Below are positions 44,567-58,845 of a stretch of DNA of 64,000 nucleotides, piece by piece. Under the pieces are notes generated by a model, which saw only the letters and a program-made list of their open reading frames with translations, had not been told where the DNA came from and searched no databases. How positions within the stretch are numbered: position 1 is the first letter of the stretch; the number at the start of each line of letters is the position of its first letter. Position numbers and translations under genes: made by a program. This stretch comes from Lactobacillus xylocopicola (GTDB taxonomy: Bacteria > Bacillota > Bacilli > Lactobacillales > Lactobacillaceae), in contig NZ_AP026803.1 in the NCBI RefSeq assembly GCF_033096005.1, forward strand, positions 602,501 through 666,500, in the 5' to 3' direction.

Positions 44567-45919
44567 CTACATGCCCGCCTTGATAATCTTCTGCTCGGCC
44601 ATGGCCTTGCGCAAGGCCAGGAGGGCGGTATAGGTTGATAGGATGTAGACTTTCTTGGTAGGCAGCTGGGCTAGCTGATTAATTACTTCTTCGTAATTGT
44701 TGCAAGTAGTCATATTATCCGGCTCAAAACCGGCTACTTCAAGCCGGAAATGCATGTCTTTAGATCGTTCACCGCCGACCAAGATGTGCTTAATCTGATC
44801 ATGGTTTAAATCTTCAAATTGGCCATCCCAGATCCAGGAGGTGTCGATACCATCGGCGTGATTGGCGTTAAGCAAGGTCACTAGGGAATAGTTGTCTTGT
44901 TCTGTATCCAACATGTGCAAGACTTCATCCAAGCCAACCGGATTCTTTACCAAAATTAAGTCGATTTTCTTGCCTGCATAAGTAATTAACTCTTGCCGGC
45001 CGAAGACGCGTTTGTTTCTGGAAAAGGAGCGGGCGATTTCATCTTCGCTTAAATCGAAGTGGCGAGCAACGGCATAAGCCGCTAGAGCATTATAGATATT
45101 GTAAGTACCACCAATGTCAATAGTGTATTCTTTAAGCCCCATTTGAAAGTGTAACCGGTTGGGGTTCTGTTCGATAATTCGATTGACCGAATAGGTTAAT
45201 TGAGGGCGCTGGTAACCACAGTTGGGACAGAAGAAGTCGCCAAGATTGGCATAAATACGGTCGTGGTAGTGCAAAATGTGGTCACAACGCGGACAGAGGA
45301 TGCCATCTGTGTTAACCGGGGCCGTCGTATCGTTTTGCTGCTGGTCACTGGGTAAGTTGAAGCCGAAAAAAAGTTTGGGGTTAGCTAACTCAACTGAAGA
45401 GAAAATACTGGCGTCGCCATTGGCAATAATCGTAGCTTGGGGTGCTAACTTGATGCCGGCCACGATTTTTTCATAAGTGGTGTAGATTTCGCCGTAGCGA
45501 TCCATCTGGTCACGAAAAATATTAGTGAGGACGAAGCAAGTCGGCTGAAGCAACTTGGTTACCAGCTTCACGTTGGCTTCATCGACTTCCAAAACGGCAA
45601 TACGCCGGTCAGCACCATTGTCCTTATGGGCCAAAAAAGCCGTAACAATTCCTTGTTCCATGTTTGAGCCAGACGGGTTAGTAAGGACATCGCCGTATTT
45701 CTCTCGGAGCGCCTCGACAATCAGTGCTGTAGTCATGGTTTTACCGTTGGTACCAGTTACAATCACGGTTTCGTAGCCGCTGGCTAAAGAAGTCAAAACT
45801 TCGGGGTCAAACTTCATGGCCAACTTGCCGGGAAAGCTGGTGCCTCCTTTAAGGACATTGTGAAGGAACCAGTAGCTCGACTTACCAGCAAATTTGGCGA
45901 TTCTAGATTTTAGATTCAT
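44567..45919 (-). CDS. murT: MurT, lipid II isoglutaminyl synthase ligase subunit
   Basis: A 450-residue Mur-ligase-like protein with the ATP loop VTGTNGKTMTT near residue 55, a zinc ribbon with two C-x2-C pairs (CPRC and CPNC, about residues 205-235) and the C-terminal DUF1727 domain (KNPVGLDEVL). MurT works with GatD to amidate D-Glu of lipid II. ATG 45919 follows GAGGGATAA and is preferred to the upstream start. The gene ends in a terminator with no gatD behind it in this window. Confidence 0.9.
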   Translation of the reverse strand: MNLKSRIAKFAGKSSYWFLHNVLKGGTSFPGKLAMKFDPEVLTSLASGYETVIVTGTNGKTMTTALIVEALREKYGDVLTNPSGSNMEQGIVTAFLAHKDNGADRRIAVLEVDEANVKLVTKLLQPTCFVLTNIFRDQMDRYGEIYTTYEKIVAGIKLAPQATIIANGDASIFSSVELANPKLFFGFNLPSDQQQNDTTAPVNTDGILCPRCDHILHYHDRIYANLGDFFCPNCGYQRPQLTYSVNRIIEQNPNRLHFQMGLKEYTIDIGGTYNIYNALAAYAVARHFDLSEDEIARSFSRNKRVFGRQELITYAGKKIDLILVKNPVGLDEVLHMLDTEQDNYSLVTLLNANHADGIDTSWIWDGQFEDLNHDQIKHILVGGERSKDMHFRLEVAGFEPDNMTTCNNYEEVINQLAQLPTKKVYILSTYTALLALRKAMAEQKIIKAGM

Positions 45920-46066
45920 ATTTATCCCTCGCTTTAAAATCACTAACAACTATAGCATAGCCGCCAACTGAAAACGAGTTTTTGGCGACATTTGCCTGCA
46001 CGAATTTTGATTTTCATCTATACTAGATTAGTTAGATGAATTTTAACTAAAAATAGAGGAGCAAAA

Positions 46067-46666
46067 ATGGCACAATTATTTTTTCTTTATGGTGCAATGA
46101 GCAGTGGCAAAACCATTGAAATTTTAAAGGATGCACATAATTACGAGGCCCAAGGCCGTAAAATTGCTCTGCTGACGAGTGGAGTAGATAATCGCAACGG
46201 GGTTGGTACGATTGCTTCGAGAATCGGAATGGAACGTAAGGCTGTCCCGATTGATGCTGAAATGGACGTCTTTGCTTACATCAAAAAGATTAATGCCGAG
46301 GATCAGGCTCGTGGTGATGGTCCAATTGCTTGCGTCCTTGTTGATGAAGCCCAATTTTTGGAGCGACATCACGTGATGGAATGTGCTAAAATTGTCGACG
46401 AATTAGGAATTCCGGTAATGACCTTTGGCTTGAAGAACGACTTTCAGAACAACTTGTTTGAGGGTAGTAAGAACCTATTGATTTTTGCTGATAAAATTAC
46501 GGAAATCAAAACAATCTGTCACTACTGCGGACGCAAGGCCACAATGAATCTGCGTATTCACAATGGCCTGCCAGTCTATGAGGGTGACCAGGTCAAAATT
46601 GGCGGCGACGAGAGTTATCACCCGGTGTGTCGTTTTCATTACTTTCATCCAGAGCAAATAAGATAG
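46067..46666 (+). CDS. tdk: Thymidine kinase
   Basis: A 199-residue type II thymidine kinase of the salvage pathway. It has the phosphate-binding loop [13 protein letters not shown] near residue 8, [10 protein letters not shown] near 89, the zinc-binding pairs CHYCG and HPVCRFHY, and a lasso region ([20 protein letters not shown]). AGAGGAGC precedes the start. prfA follows 21 bases later, the common order in lactobacilli. Confidence 0.96.
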   Translation: MAQLFFLYGAMSSGKTIEILKDAHNYEAQGRKIALLTSGVDNRNGVGTIASRIGMERKAVPIDAEMDVFAYIKKINAEDQARGDGPIACVLVDEAQFLERHHVMECAKIVDELGIPVMTFGLKNDFQNNLFEGSKNLLIFADKITEIKTICHYCGRKATMNLRIHNGLPVYEGDQVKIGGDESYHPVCRFHYFHPEQIR

Positions 46667-46687
46667 TTATAGAGGAGAAGAAAAAAT

Positions 46688-47776
46688 ATGGATAAGATTA
46701 TGGCCAGGCTTGAAGGTCTTGTAGCGCACTACGATGAGCTGCAGGAAATGATGGCTGATCCAGAGGTTATTAATGACACCAAGCGTTATATGGAGATCTC
46801 CAAGGAGGAGTCAGACCTGCGCGAAGTGGTTGAAAAATACCGTAAATACAAGGCAGATAAAAAGGAAATTGCCGACAATAAGGAAATGATGGCTAGCGAA
46901 AGTGATAGCGATTTAGTTGAGATGGCCAAGGAAGAAAATAGTACGCTAGAAGCAGAAATTACTGACCTTGAAGATGAGATTAAGCTGCTGATGCTGCCCC
47001 AAGATCCTAATGATGACAAGGACATTATCATGGAAATCCGCGGTGCTGCAGGAGGTGATGAGGCCTCGCTGTTCGCTGGGGACTTACTTCGGATGTATGA
47101 AAAATACGCCGAACAGCAGAATTGGCAGGTTTCCATAGTTGATAGCGACCCTACCGAAGTTGGCGGTTACAAGCATATCGCCATCATGATTACGGGTAAT
47201 AAGGTTTATTCAAAATTAAAGTATGAGAATGGTGCACACCGTGTACAACGGGTTCCAGTTACTGAGTCGCAGGGCCGGGTTCATACCTCAACGGCAACGG
47301 TTGCAGTGATGCCAGAATACGAGCAAGTTGACTTTGAGTTAGATCCCAAAGACCTTAGAGTTGATGTTTACCGTGCTAGTGGTGCTGGTGGTCAGCACAT
47401 TAACAAGACTTCCAGTGCCGTACGCATGACGCACCTGCCAACGGGAATTGCTGTTGCAATGCAGGACCAGCGGAGCCAGCAGCAGAATCGGGAAAAGGCG
47501 ATGCAGATTTTGACTTCGCGAGTTTATGACTATTATGAAAGCCAAAACCGGGACCAATATGACGCTGAACGTAAGAGTGCAGTCGGTACCGGTGATCGTT
47601 CTGAGCGAATTAGAACATACAACTATCCGCAAAATCGAGTTACGGACCACCGCATTGGTTTGACTCTCAACAAGTTGGACCGGATTATGAACGGTGAACT
47701 AGATGAAGTTATCGATGCTTTAAGTCTCTACTTCCAAACTAAGCAACTAGAGGAGCTGGCCAATCAAAATGCCTAA
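46688..47776 (+). CDS. prfA: Peptide chain release factor 1
   Basis: A 362-residue class I release factor reading UAA and UAG. GGQ lies in [21 protein letters not shown] near residue 228, and the codon-recognition domain comes before it. Its end overlaps prmC by eight bases, and PrmC methylates the GGQ glutamine. Confidence 0.97.
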   Translation: MDKIMARLEGLVAHYDELQEMMADPEVINDTKRYMEISKEESDLREVVEKYRKYKADKKEIADNKEMMASESDSDLVEMAKEENSTLEAEITDLEDEIKLLMLPQDPNDDKDIIMEIRGAAGGDEASLFAGDLLRMYEKYAEQQNWQVSIVDSDPTEVGGYKHIAIMITGNKVYSKLKYENGAHRVQRVPVTESQGRVHTSTATVAVMPEYEQVDFELDPKDLRVDVYRASGAGGQHINKTSSAVRMTHLPTGIAVAMQDQRSQQQNREKAMQILTSRVYDYYESQNRDQYDAERKSAVGTGDRSERIRTYNYPQNRVTDHRIGLTLNKLDRIMNGELDEVIDALSLYFQTKQLEELANQNA

Positions 47777-48617
47777 GATTAAGACTTTAAAAGACTTGTA
47801 TGCTTGGGCAAAAGACGAAGCAGGTGACCACCGAGATGAAGAGGTTGCTTATTTACTGGCAGAGCGTTTACAACTTAGCCCAAGCGAATTTCAACTGAAA
47901 CCAGATATGGAACTAACTGCAGGCCAGGTTAAGCAAGCGCAAAAAGATATGCAGAAACTGGTTAAGGGTATCTCGCCCCAGTATATCTTGGGCTATTCCT
48001 GGTTCTTGGGCTATCAAATGATAGTGCAACCAGGTGTGCTAATTCCGCGCTTTGAGACCGAGGAGTTGGTTGAGTGGGCACTGGACCGCTTAAAAACGGG
48101 AGACAAGGTACTTGATCTAGGCACGGGGTCGGGCTGCATTACAGTAGCTCTGGCAATGGAGGCTGCTAAGCGCGGAATCGCCAACCTCGACCTGTATGCG
48201 TCAGACGTGACCGATGCGGCCTTAAGAACTAGTGAAGAAAATTTTCTAAAGTACGATCTTGATGTGACTGTCCGCAAGGCCAATATTTTGATTGGCTTAG
48301 AAAAGTTTGACAAAATCATTTCTAATCCGCCATACATTAAAGAAACGGAAAGAGCCGTTATGGACCAAAATGTTTTGCAAAATGAACCAGAAGAAGCTCT
48401 TTTTGGGGGCAAGGATGGCCTGAATTTTTACCGTAAGTTTGCTCAAACAGTGCCTGAACACCTAAACAGCGGGGGCGAATTCTTTTTGGAGTATGGCTTC
48501 AGTGAAAAGCAGCAGTTACAGGACTTGTTTGCGCGTGAGTTGCCGGACTTTACCTGTGAATTTAAAAATGACCTGGCGGGAAAGCCGCGGATGGTTTGGG
48601 GGAAGTGGAACAAGTAA
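47769..48617 (+). CDS. prmC: Release factor glutamine methyltransferase
   Basis: A 282-residue SAM-dependent enzyme that methylates Gln in the GGQ motif of release factors. Motifs are [16 protein letters not shown] near residue 115 and NPPYI near 188. The N-terminal helical substrate domain is present. Genes on both sides overlap it, as in the usual prfA-prmC-sua5 cluster. Confidence 0.96.
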   Translation: MPKIKTLKDLYAWAKDEAGDHRDEEVAYLLAERLQLSPSEFQLKPDMELTAGQVKQAQKDMQKLVKGISPQYILGYSWFLGYQMIVQPGVLIPRFETEELVEWALDRLKTGDKVLDLGTGSGCITVALAMEAAKRGIANLDLYASDVTDAALRTSEENFLKYDLDVTVRKANILIGLEKFDKIISNPPYIKETERAVMDQNVLQNEPEEALFGGKDGLNFYRKFAQTVPEHLNSGGEFFLEYGFSEKQQLQDLFARELPDFTCEFKNDLAGKPRMVWGKWNK

Positions 48618-49621
48618 TGGAAACAGAAATTTTTTCTGCAGGCCAAATTGATGCTGCGGTTAACTTGTTGGCTAAGGGGGAATTAGTCGCATTTCCGACC
48701 GAAACAGTCTACGGGTTAGGCGCACTTGCAACTAATGAAGAAGCAGTTAAGCAAGTTTATGCAGCCAAGGGCAGGCCAAGTGACAATCCGTTGATTGTGA
48801 CGGTTGCAGATAAAGAAATGATGTCGCACTATGTCCAAGAAGTTTCGGATCGAGCTGAAAAGCTGATTAACCATTTTTGGCCGGGACCGCTGACGATTCT
48901 GCTCAAGGCTAGGCCAGGCAGCTTACCTAAGGCCGTTACTGGCGGTCTAGCCACTGTTGCCTTGCGCTGTCCTGATGATCAGCTGACTCGTGAAATGATT
49001 GCCAAACTCGGTTCGCCAATTGTCGGCCCCTCTGCGAACACTTCGACTAAGCCCAGTCCAACAACTGCCCAGCATGTTTTTCATGACTTAAGGGGGAAGA
49101 TTGCGGGTATTATTGACGGTGGCCCAACTAAGGTGGGGCTTGAATCAACTATTATTGATATAGCGGTTAAAAGTCCCGTTGTTCTGCGACCAGGTGCAAT
49201 CACTCCTGAAGAACTTAGCCGGGTGCTTGGTGAAACCGTGCTAATCAACCGCGGTCAGGTATCCGATCAGGAGGTACCTAAAGCTCCAGGCATGAAGTAC
49301 CGCCACTATGCTCCTAGTGCCGCGGTGGTGGTTGTAGATGATGCACAGGATTTTGCACAAATCAACTTTGACGAAAATACAGGGGTCATGGCGCTAAATG
49401 CAGAATTGACCAAGCTTGATCTGCCAGCCCAAAACAAGTTTGACCTGGGCAATGGTCTGGCTGATGCTGACCGCAACTTATTTGCGGGTCTACGTTATTT
49501 TGATGATCAGAGCCAAATTAAGCAAATTTTTGTCCAGGGTTTTGGCGGCAGTGAGCAGACTTTAGCCTACATGAACAGGCTAAATAAGGCGGCCGCGGGT
49601 CATCATTTTCAAGTAAAATAA
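48617..49621 (+). CDS. sua5: L-threonylcarbamoyladenylate synthase (Sua5/YwlC)
   Basis: A 334-residue long-form enzyme that makes threonylcarbamoyl-AMP for t6A tRNA modification. The YrdC domain spans residues 1-200 (AFPTETVYGLGALA, KGRPSDNPLIV, STIIDI, VLRPGAI). The C-terminal Sua5 domain follows from the linker (PKAPGMKYRHYAP). ATG 48617 shares its first A with the prmC stop, and GGGGGAAG lies upstream. Confidence 0.93.
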   Translation: METEIFSAGQIDAAVNLLAKGELVAFPTETVYGLGALATNEEAVKQVYAAKGRPSDNPLIVTVADKEMMSHYVQEVSDRAEKLINHFWPGPLTILLKARPGSLPKAVTGGLATVALRCPDDQLTREMIAKLGSPIVGPSANTSTKPSPTTAQHVFHDLRGKIAGIIDGGPTKVGLESTIIDIAVKSPVVLRPGAITPEELSRVLGETVLINRGQVSDQEVPKAPGMKYRHYAPSAAVVVVDDAQDFAQINFDENTGVMALNAELTKLDLPAQNKFDLGNGLADADRNLFAGLRYFDDQSQIKQIFVQGFGGSEQTLAYMNRLNKAAAGHHFQVK

Positions 49622-49630
49622 AAAATAACT

Positions 49631-49660
49631 AGCAAAGGACTTTAAACCCTTTGCTTTTTT
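49631..49660 (+). terminator. Intrinsic terminator after sua5
   Basis: AGCAAAGG pairs with CCTTTGCT and is followed by T residues. Confidence 0.88.
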
Positions 49661-49703
49661 GATTAAAATAACTCTAAGCATGTATATTTTTTAGGAGGAA
49701 CAA

Positions 49704-50333
49704 ATGGGCAAATTTACGGTATTGGATCATCCATTAATCCAACACAAGTTAACTATTATCAGGCGCAAGGAGACGAGTTCAAACGAATTTCGTCAAATTG
49801 TCGGCGAGATTGGGGGACTCATGACCTATGAAATCACCCGCGACTTGCCGCTGCAAGATGTTGAAATCGAGACCCCGATTGGCAAGACCACGCAAAAAGC
49901 GATTGCTGGTAAGAAATTGACCATCGTTCCCATCCTGCGTGCAGGTATTGGGATGTTAAATGGGGTAATGGAAATGATTCCGGCTGCTAAGGTTGGTGTG
50001 ATTGGGATGTACCGCGACGAAGAGACACTGACACCGCACGAATATTTTTGTAAAATGCCAAAAGACATTGCGGAACGTGAATGCCTAGTTGTTGACCCGA
50101 TGCTTGCGACTGGCGGCTCTGCTAATATGGCCATCAGCGCCTTAAAGAAGCGCGGTGTCACGGATATTAAGTTGGCCGTTTTGGTTGCAGCTCCTGAAGG
50201 AGTAAAAGCAGTCCAGAAAGAAAATCCCGACGTTGATATTTTTGCGGCTGCAGAAGATGATAAATTATTGCCAAATGGCTACATTTTCCCAGGTCTAGGA
50301 GACGCTGGTGACCGCCTGTTTGGCACGAAATAA
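49704..50333 (+). CDS. upp: Uracil phosphoribosyltransferase
   Basis: A 209-residue salvage enzyme making UMP from uracil and PRPP. The PRPP site is seen as [20 protein letters not shown] near residue 130, and the uracil site as [17 protein letters not shown] at the C-terminus. AGGAGG precedes the ATG. It stands just before the ATP synthase operon, as is usual. Confidence 0.97.
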   Translation: MGKFTVLDHPLIQHKLTIIRRKETSSNEFRQIVGEIGGLMTYEITRDLPLQDVEIETPIGKTTQKAIAGKKLTIVPILRAGIGMLNGVMEMIPAAKVGVIGMYRDEETLTPHEYFCKMPKDIAERECLVVDPMLATGGSANMAISALKKRGVTDIKLAVLVAAPEGVKAVQKENPDVDIFAAAEDDKLLPNGYIFPGLGDAGDRLFGTK

Positions 50334-50438
50334 GTAAATTATTGTAGAATTCGCTTACAAACTTACACAAAATTATTGAATGGTGTTAATATTGTATGAG
50401 TGTTCGAAAATGGGCACAAGAAGGGAGGTCACGAAGTA

Positions 50439-51152
50439 TTGGAGGAATCATTTGTTTTTAAATTTTTGGGTTTAAACTTTGATCTCGCAGGGATCATCGG
50501 TTCAACTTTAATGGCAGCTGCAGTTTTATTGGTCTGCATTTGGCTGTCACGGACAGTTGAGCTGAAACCAAACAAAAAGCAAAACGTACTGGAATACCTA
50601 CTCGACTTCACTGATGGCATTGTTAAAGACAACGTCAGTGATTCCGATGCACGGAAGCACCTCTCGCTGTATGCCTTTGTTTTGTTTCTCTTTATCTGGT
50701 TTATGAACCAGCTGGGGATGTTCCTGGAGGTCAAAGTCGGTGACTTTATGTTTATTAAGTCACCAACAGCGGACCCGGTAACGACAATGTCATTTGCAAT
50801 GATGACCTTGCTCTTATCATTTACCTTTGGAATGCAAAAATTTGGCACGCGTGGTTATTGGCGTAACTATGCTGAACCAGTTGGTTTTTTGTTCCCAATC
50901 AATATGATTGAGGAAATAACTAACTTCTTAACACTATCTTTGCGTTTATATGGTAATATCTATGCGGGTGAAGTTTTATTAACGTTGATTGGTAATAACC
51001 TGGCTCCTAGCTTTGGAATTCCAACAATGATTTTGGCAGCTCCACTGGCTATGATATGGCAAGGTTTCTCTGTCTTCATTGGCTCTATCCAGGCATATGT
51101 TTTCGTAACTTTATCAATGGTTTACATTGGTAAAAAAGTTACAAAAGAATAA
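50439..51152 (+). CDS. atpB: F-type ATP synthase subunit a
   Basis: A 237-residue membrane subunit forming the proton path. Five to six transmembrane segments are seen, and NFLTLSLRLYGNIYAGEVLL carries the essential Arg. The start is taken at TTG 50439 because GGGAGG lies nine bases before it; the longer frame from GTG 50400 would place that ribosome site inside the gene. This is the first gene of the atp operon. Confidence 0.92.
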   Translation: MEESFVFKFLGLNFDLAGIIGSTLMAAAVLLVCIWLSRTVELKPNKKQNVLEYLLDFTDGIVKDNVSDSDARKHLSLYAFVLFLFIWFMNQLGMFLEVKVGDFMFIKSPTADPVTTMSFAMMTLLLSFTFGMQKFGTRGYWRNYAEPVGFLFPINMIEEITNFLTLSLRLYGNIYAGEVLLTLIGNNLAPSFGIPTMILAAPLAMIWQGFSVFIGSIQAYVFVTLSMVYIGKKVTKE

Positions 51153-51170
51153 TTTTTTGGAGGTTTAAAT

Positions 51171-51395
51171 ATGTCACAAGCTTTTAAATATCTTTCAGCT
51201 GCACTTGTAGCTGGTATTGCAGCCCTTGCTGCTTCTTGGGGTAACGGTAAGGTTATCACTAAGACGGTTGAAAGCATGGCGCGCCAACCTGAAAGTGCTG
51301 GCAACCTGAGATCAACAATGTTTATTGGTGTTGGTTTGATCGAAGCTGTTCCTATCTTGGCGATTGTTGTTGCTTTCCTGATTCTCTTCCTTTAA
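51171..51395 (+). CDS. atpE: F-type ATP synthase subunit c
   Basis: A 74-residue two-helix protein of the rotor ring. The polar loop contains [12 protein letters not shown], and the proton-binding Glu is in [25 protein letters not shown] site precedes the ATG. Confidence 0.97.
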   Translation: MSQAFKYLSAALVAGIAALAASWGNGKVITKTVESMARQPESAGNLRSTMFIGVGLIEAVPILAIVVAFLILFL

Positions 51396-51438
51396 TTTGC
51401 CAAGAGTTAATAGGTTAAAAAAGAGAGAAGGGCAGTAA

Positions 51439-51950
51439 ATGACATTTCAAACATTATTTGCAGCCTCAGCGAATCACATCTACATCGGTAATACCATCTG
51501 GTACATGATTGTCTTCGCAATTTTGCTTCTTTTAGTTAAGCATTATGCTTGGGGACCAGTCTCCGACATGATGGAGAAGAGACGGCAAAAAGTAATCAAT
51601 GATTTGGATTCAGCCGCAGATAACCGCAAAAAAGCCGAAGTTTTGGCTAATGAACGTGAAGCTGCTTTGAAGAATTCAAAACAAGAGGCAATGCAAATTC
51701 TCTCTAGTGCAAAGACTGACGCGCAGAAGACGAGCAGTCAGATTGTCGCAGAAGCTAACGATGATGCTGCTGCGATTCACGCTAAGGCTCAAACCGATGC
51801 CGCTCAGGCAAAGGCTGCAGCTTTAGATGAGGCACGTGCAGAGGTGGCTGATATTTCGGTCACAATTGCTGAAAAAGTAATTGCACGGAATTTGTCTGCT
51901 GATGACCAAAAGGATTTGGTTGATCAATTTATTAAGGGGCTGAATAAGTA

Positions 51951-51951
<1 letters not shown>
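51439..51951 (+). CDS. atpF: F-type ATP synthase subunit b
   Basis: A 170-residue stator subunit with one N-terminal membrane helix (YMIVFAILLLLVKHYAW) and a long charged coiled coil. The stop overlaps the atpH start by one base. Confidence 0.95.
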
Positions 51952-54025
<2,074 letters not shown>

Positions 54026-54034
54026 GAGGTAATT

Positions 54035-56460
<2,426 letters not shown>

Positions 56461-56471
56461 GGTGATGTCAA

Positions 56472-56909
56472 ATGGCAGATCCAGAAAAACTTTTCAAAGT
56501 AAATGTGGTAACTCCTGATGGCTTGGTCTTTTCCCATCGTTGTAGTCTCGTCGAGATGCGTGCAATTGATGGGCAACGTTCAGTCATGTATAATCACTTA
56601 CCGCTTTTAACCCCACTAGCAATTGGTGAAATCAGGGTTAAACGCAGTCGTGAAGACAATGAGACAGTTAATCATATTGCTGTTTCAGGTGGTTATTTTG
56701 AATTTTCTGATAACGTTGCCACAATCATTGCTGATAGTGCTGAGCGTTCGAGCAGCATCGATGTTTCTCGGGCCGAAGCGGCCAGAAAACGAGCACAAGC
56801 GGCGATGGAAGAAGCTAAGGCCAGTCATGATCAACAATCACTTGAACGTGCTCAAGTTGCGTTGAAAAGGGCTGCGAACAGAATTAGTGTTTACAATTCC
56901 AGTAACTAG
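56472..56909 (+). CDS. atpC: F-type ATP synthase subunit epsilon
   Basis: A 145-residue inhibitory subunit with an N-terminal beta-sandwich ([13 protein letters not shown]) and a two-helix C-terminal domain rich in Ala and Arg. It closes the operon; a terminator follows. Confidence 0.95.
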   Translation: MADPEKLFKVNVVTPDGLVFSHRCSLVEMRAIDGQRSVMYNHLPLLTPLAIGEIRVKRSREDNETVNHIAVSGGYFEFSDNVATIIADSAERSSSIDVSRAEAARKRAQAAMEEAKASHDQQSLERAQVALKRAANRISVYNSSN

Positions 56910-56921
56910 TATTAGAGTTTT

Positions 56922-56955
56922 AAACGGATGCACCAAAAGTGTGTATCCGTTTTTG
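56922..56955 (+). terminator. Terminator of the atp operon
   Basis: AAACGGAT-GCAC pairs with GTG-TATCCGTTT, followed by T residues. Confidence 0.88.
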
Positions 56956-56982
56956 TTTAATTAGAGAAAAGCGAGAATTAAG

Positions 56983-57213
56983 ATGTTTCAACTAGGTGTT
57001 CACGCCCTAATCAGTATTATTATTTACCTATTTACGATTGCCTTATCATTTCAAATAATGAAAAATGTCCAAGTCGAAAAAATTATCCGCAAGGGGAGAG
57101 TTTTTGAAGCCCAGTTACTGCTCATCTTCAGCGCAATTGCCTTAGGCTTTTTAGTGGGGAACTTTTTGATTGCCCTCATGGATACGTCAATGCAGCTACG
57201 GAATTTCTTTTAA
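56983..57213 (+). CDS. DUF1146-family small membrane protein
   Basis: A 76-residue protein with two transmembrane helices (residues 5-25 and 45-66), typical of the DUF1146/YwzB family found between atpC and cell-shape genes. Its function is unknown. AGAAAAGCGAG is a weak ribosome site before the ATG. Confidence 0.82.
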   Translation: MFQLGVHALISIIIYLFTIALSFQIMKNVQVEKIIRKGRVFEAQLLLIFSAIALGFLVGNFLIALMDTSMQLRNFF

Positions 57214-57296
57214 AACTTGGTAAAGTGACCTAAGTTCCCGTCAAACTTGCCTGCCTTTATGGTAGAATATACAATGAATATTTATGGAGGATTATC

Positions 57297-58286
57297 GTGG
57301 CACGAGATATAGGAATTGATTTAGGAACAGCCAATGTGCTCATTAACGTTTCTGGTAAGGGAATTGTACTGAATGAGCCATCTGTAGTTGCTGTTAACAC
57401 AAGTACAAATAAGGTAGTTGCAGTGGGAACTGAAGCATACATGATGGTTGGCCGGACTCCCGGTAATATTCGGGTTGTTCGCCCACTTAAAAACGGCGTC
57501 ATCGCTGATTTTGATATTACTGAAGCGATGCTTTCATACTTCATTGAAAAGCTTAACGTCAAGGGTTTCATGTCCAAGCCAAACATCATGATTTGTGCAC
57601 CAACTGGGGTTACTTCGATTGAGCAGAAAGCTATTATTCAAGCTGCCGAAAAATCTGGTGGTGGTAAGGTTTACCTCGATTTTGAACCTAAAGTTGCGGC
57701 CATTGGTGCCGGGTTAGATATTTTCAAACCTCAGGGCAACATTGTGATTGATATCGGTGGCGGCACCACTGATATTGCCGTTTTGTCGATGGGTGAAATT
57801 GTTACCAGCCAGTCATTGCGTTTTGCCGGGGATCACATGAACCAGGCCGTAGTGGCATACATTAAGAATAAGCATAACTTACTGATTGGTTCAAGAACTG
57901 CTGAGCAGATTAAAATTGAAATTGGTAGTGCCTTTGAGCCGGATCAGGAGCAGACAATTACTGTGCGCGGGCGGGACGTCGTTGATGGCTTACCCAAGCA
58001 AGTGACGGTGTCGGCGCCAGAAATTCAGGAGGCGTTGCATGATGGCTTGATGACCATTATTGCGTCAACTAAGGATGTGCTCGAAAAGACTCCGCCTGAG
58101 CTTTCAGCAGATATTATTGACCGCGGCATTATGCTGACTGGAGGCGGGGCTCTGCTAAAAAATATTGATAAGCTAATTTCGTATTACTTGAAAGTGCCAG
58201 TGCTAACGGCCGATCAACCGCTTGAAGCGGTTGCCTTAGGCACGGGGATTTTGCTTAACAACATTGAGAAGCATCAGCTTGGCTAA
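57297..58286 (+). CDS. mbl: MreB/Mbl-family cell-shape actin
   Basis: A 329-residue bacterial actin guiding lateral wall synthesis. It has GIDLGTANVLI near residue 5, the phosphate-2 motif IDIGGGTTDIAVLS near 150 and the adenosine motif IMLTGGGALLKNID near 280. A GTG start lies behind ATGGAGG. Position after atpC and DUF1146 suggests Mbl, but MreB cannot be excluded. Confidence 0.92.
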   Translation: MARDIGIDLGTANVLINVSGKGIVLNEPSVVAVNTSTNKVVAVGTEAYMMVGRTPGNIRVVRPLKNGVIADFDITEAMLSYFIEKLNVKGFMSKPNIMICAPTGVTSIEQKAIIQAAEKSGGGKVYLDFEPKVAAIGAGLDIFKPQGNIVIDIGGGTTDIAVLSMGEIVTSQSLRFAGDHMNQAVVAYIKNKHNLLIGSRTAEQIKIEIGSAFEPDQEQTITVRGRDVVDGLPKQVTVSAPEIQEALHDGLMTIIASTKDVLEKTPPELSADIIDRGIMLTGGGALLKNIDKLISYYLKVPVLTADQPLEAVALGTGILLNNIEKHQLG

Positions 58287-58299
58287 TTAGGAGATTACT

Positions 58300-58593
58300 T
58301 TGCGTAAAATTTTGATTTACCTGGTAAAATTTTATCAAAGGGTTATTTCACCGGCTTTACCTAAGAGTTGCCGTTACTATCCCACCTGTTCAACTTATAT
58401 GATTGATGCTTTAACTAAGATGGGACCGCTCAAGGGGCTAATTATGGGTTTATGCCGGATTTTGCGTTGCAATCCTTTCGTCCGCGGCGGGGTCGATCCT
58501 GTACCTGATGAGTTTACGATTTTTCGTAATCCGCATCCAGAAAAATACGAGGATGAAATCATTGCCAAAAAATTCCACCCATCAACGAAGTAG
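58300..58593 (+). CDS. yidD: Membrane protein insertion efficiency factor YidD
   Basis: A 97-residue protein with the YidD hallmark [20 protein letters not shown] and [17 protein letters not shown]. It assists YidC-dependent insertion. The start is TTG behind TTAGGAGAT. It sits directly between mbl and a DUF2969 gene. Confidence 0.93.
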   Translation: MRKILIYLVKFYQRVISPALPKSCRYYPTCSTYMIDALTKMGPLKGLIMGLCRILRCNPFVRGGVDPVPDEFTIFRNPHPEKYEDEIIAKKFHPSTK

Positions 58594-58601
58594 GAGCTAT
58601 T

Positions 58602-58829
58602 ATGTCAAAGAAACCAGAAAATATTAATGTTGAAATTAATGAGTTAAAGGGGAAAGAAAATCCGACCTGGGAAGTGATCATTCCCAATAAAAAGACCATT
58701 GGAACAATTGAGAAGGGTTCCGGACGCTACCGCGCAACAACTAGCAAAACGAATAATGTTTTGTATGCCAAGAGCCTAGAGAGCAGTATCAATGATTTGC
58801 TGTCTTACTTTGCACTACATGAAAAATAA
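58602..58829 (+). CDS. DUF2969-family small protein
   Basis: A 75-residue soluble protein with a basic core (NPTWEVIIPNKKTIGTIEKG) and a C-terminal helix. The family occurs in lactobacilli in this same position near yidD and rodA. Function unknown. Confidence 0.8.
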   Translation: MSKKPENINVEINELKGKENPTWEVIIPNKKTIGTIEKGSGRYRATTSKTNNVLYAKSLESSINDLLSYFALHEK

Positions 58830-58845
58830 TGGACAGTGATTTTTA

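Noticed and set aside
50400..50438. Longer atpB start at GTG 50400
   Set aside because: The best ribosome site (GGGAGG) lies after it, pointing to TTG 50439.
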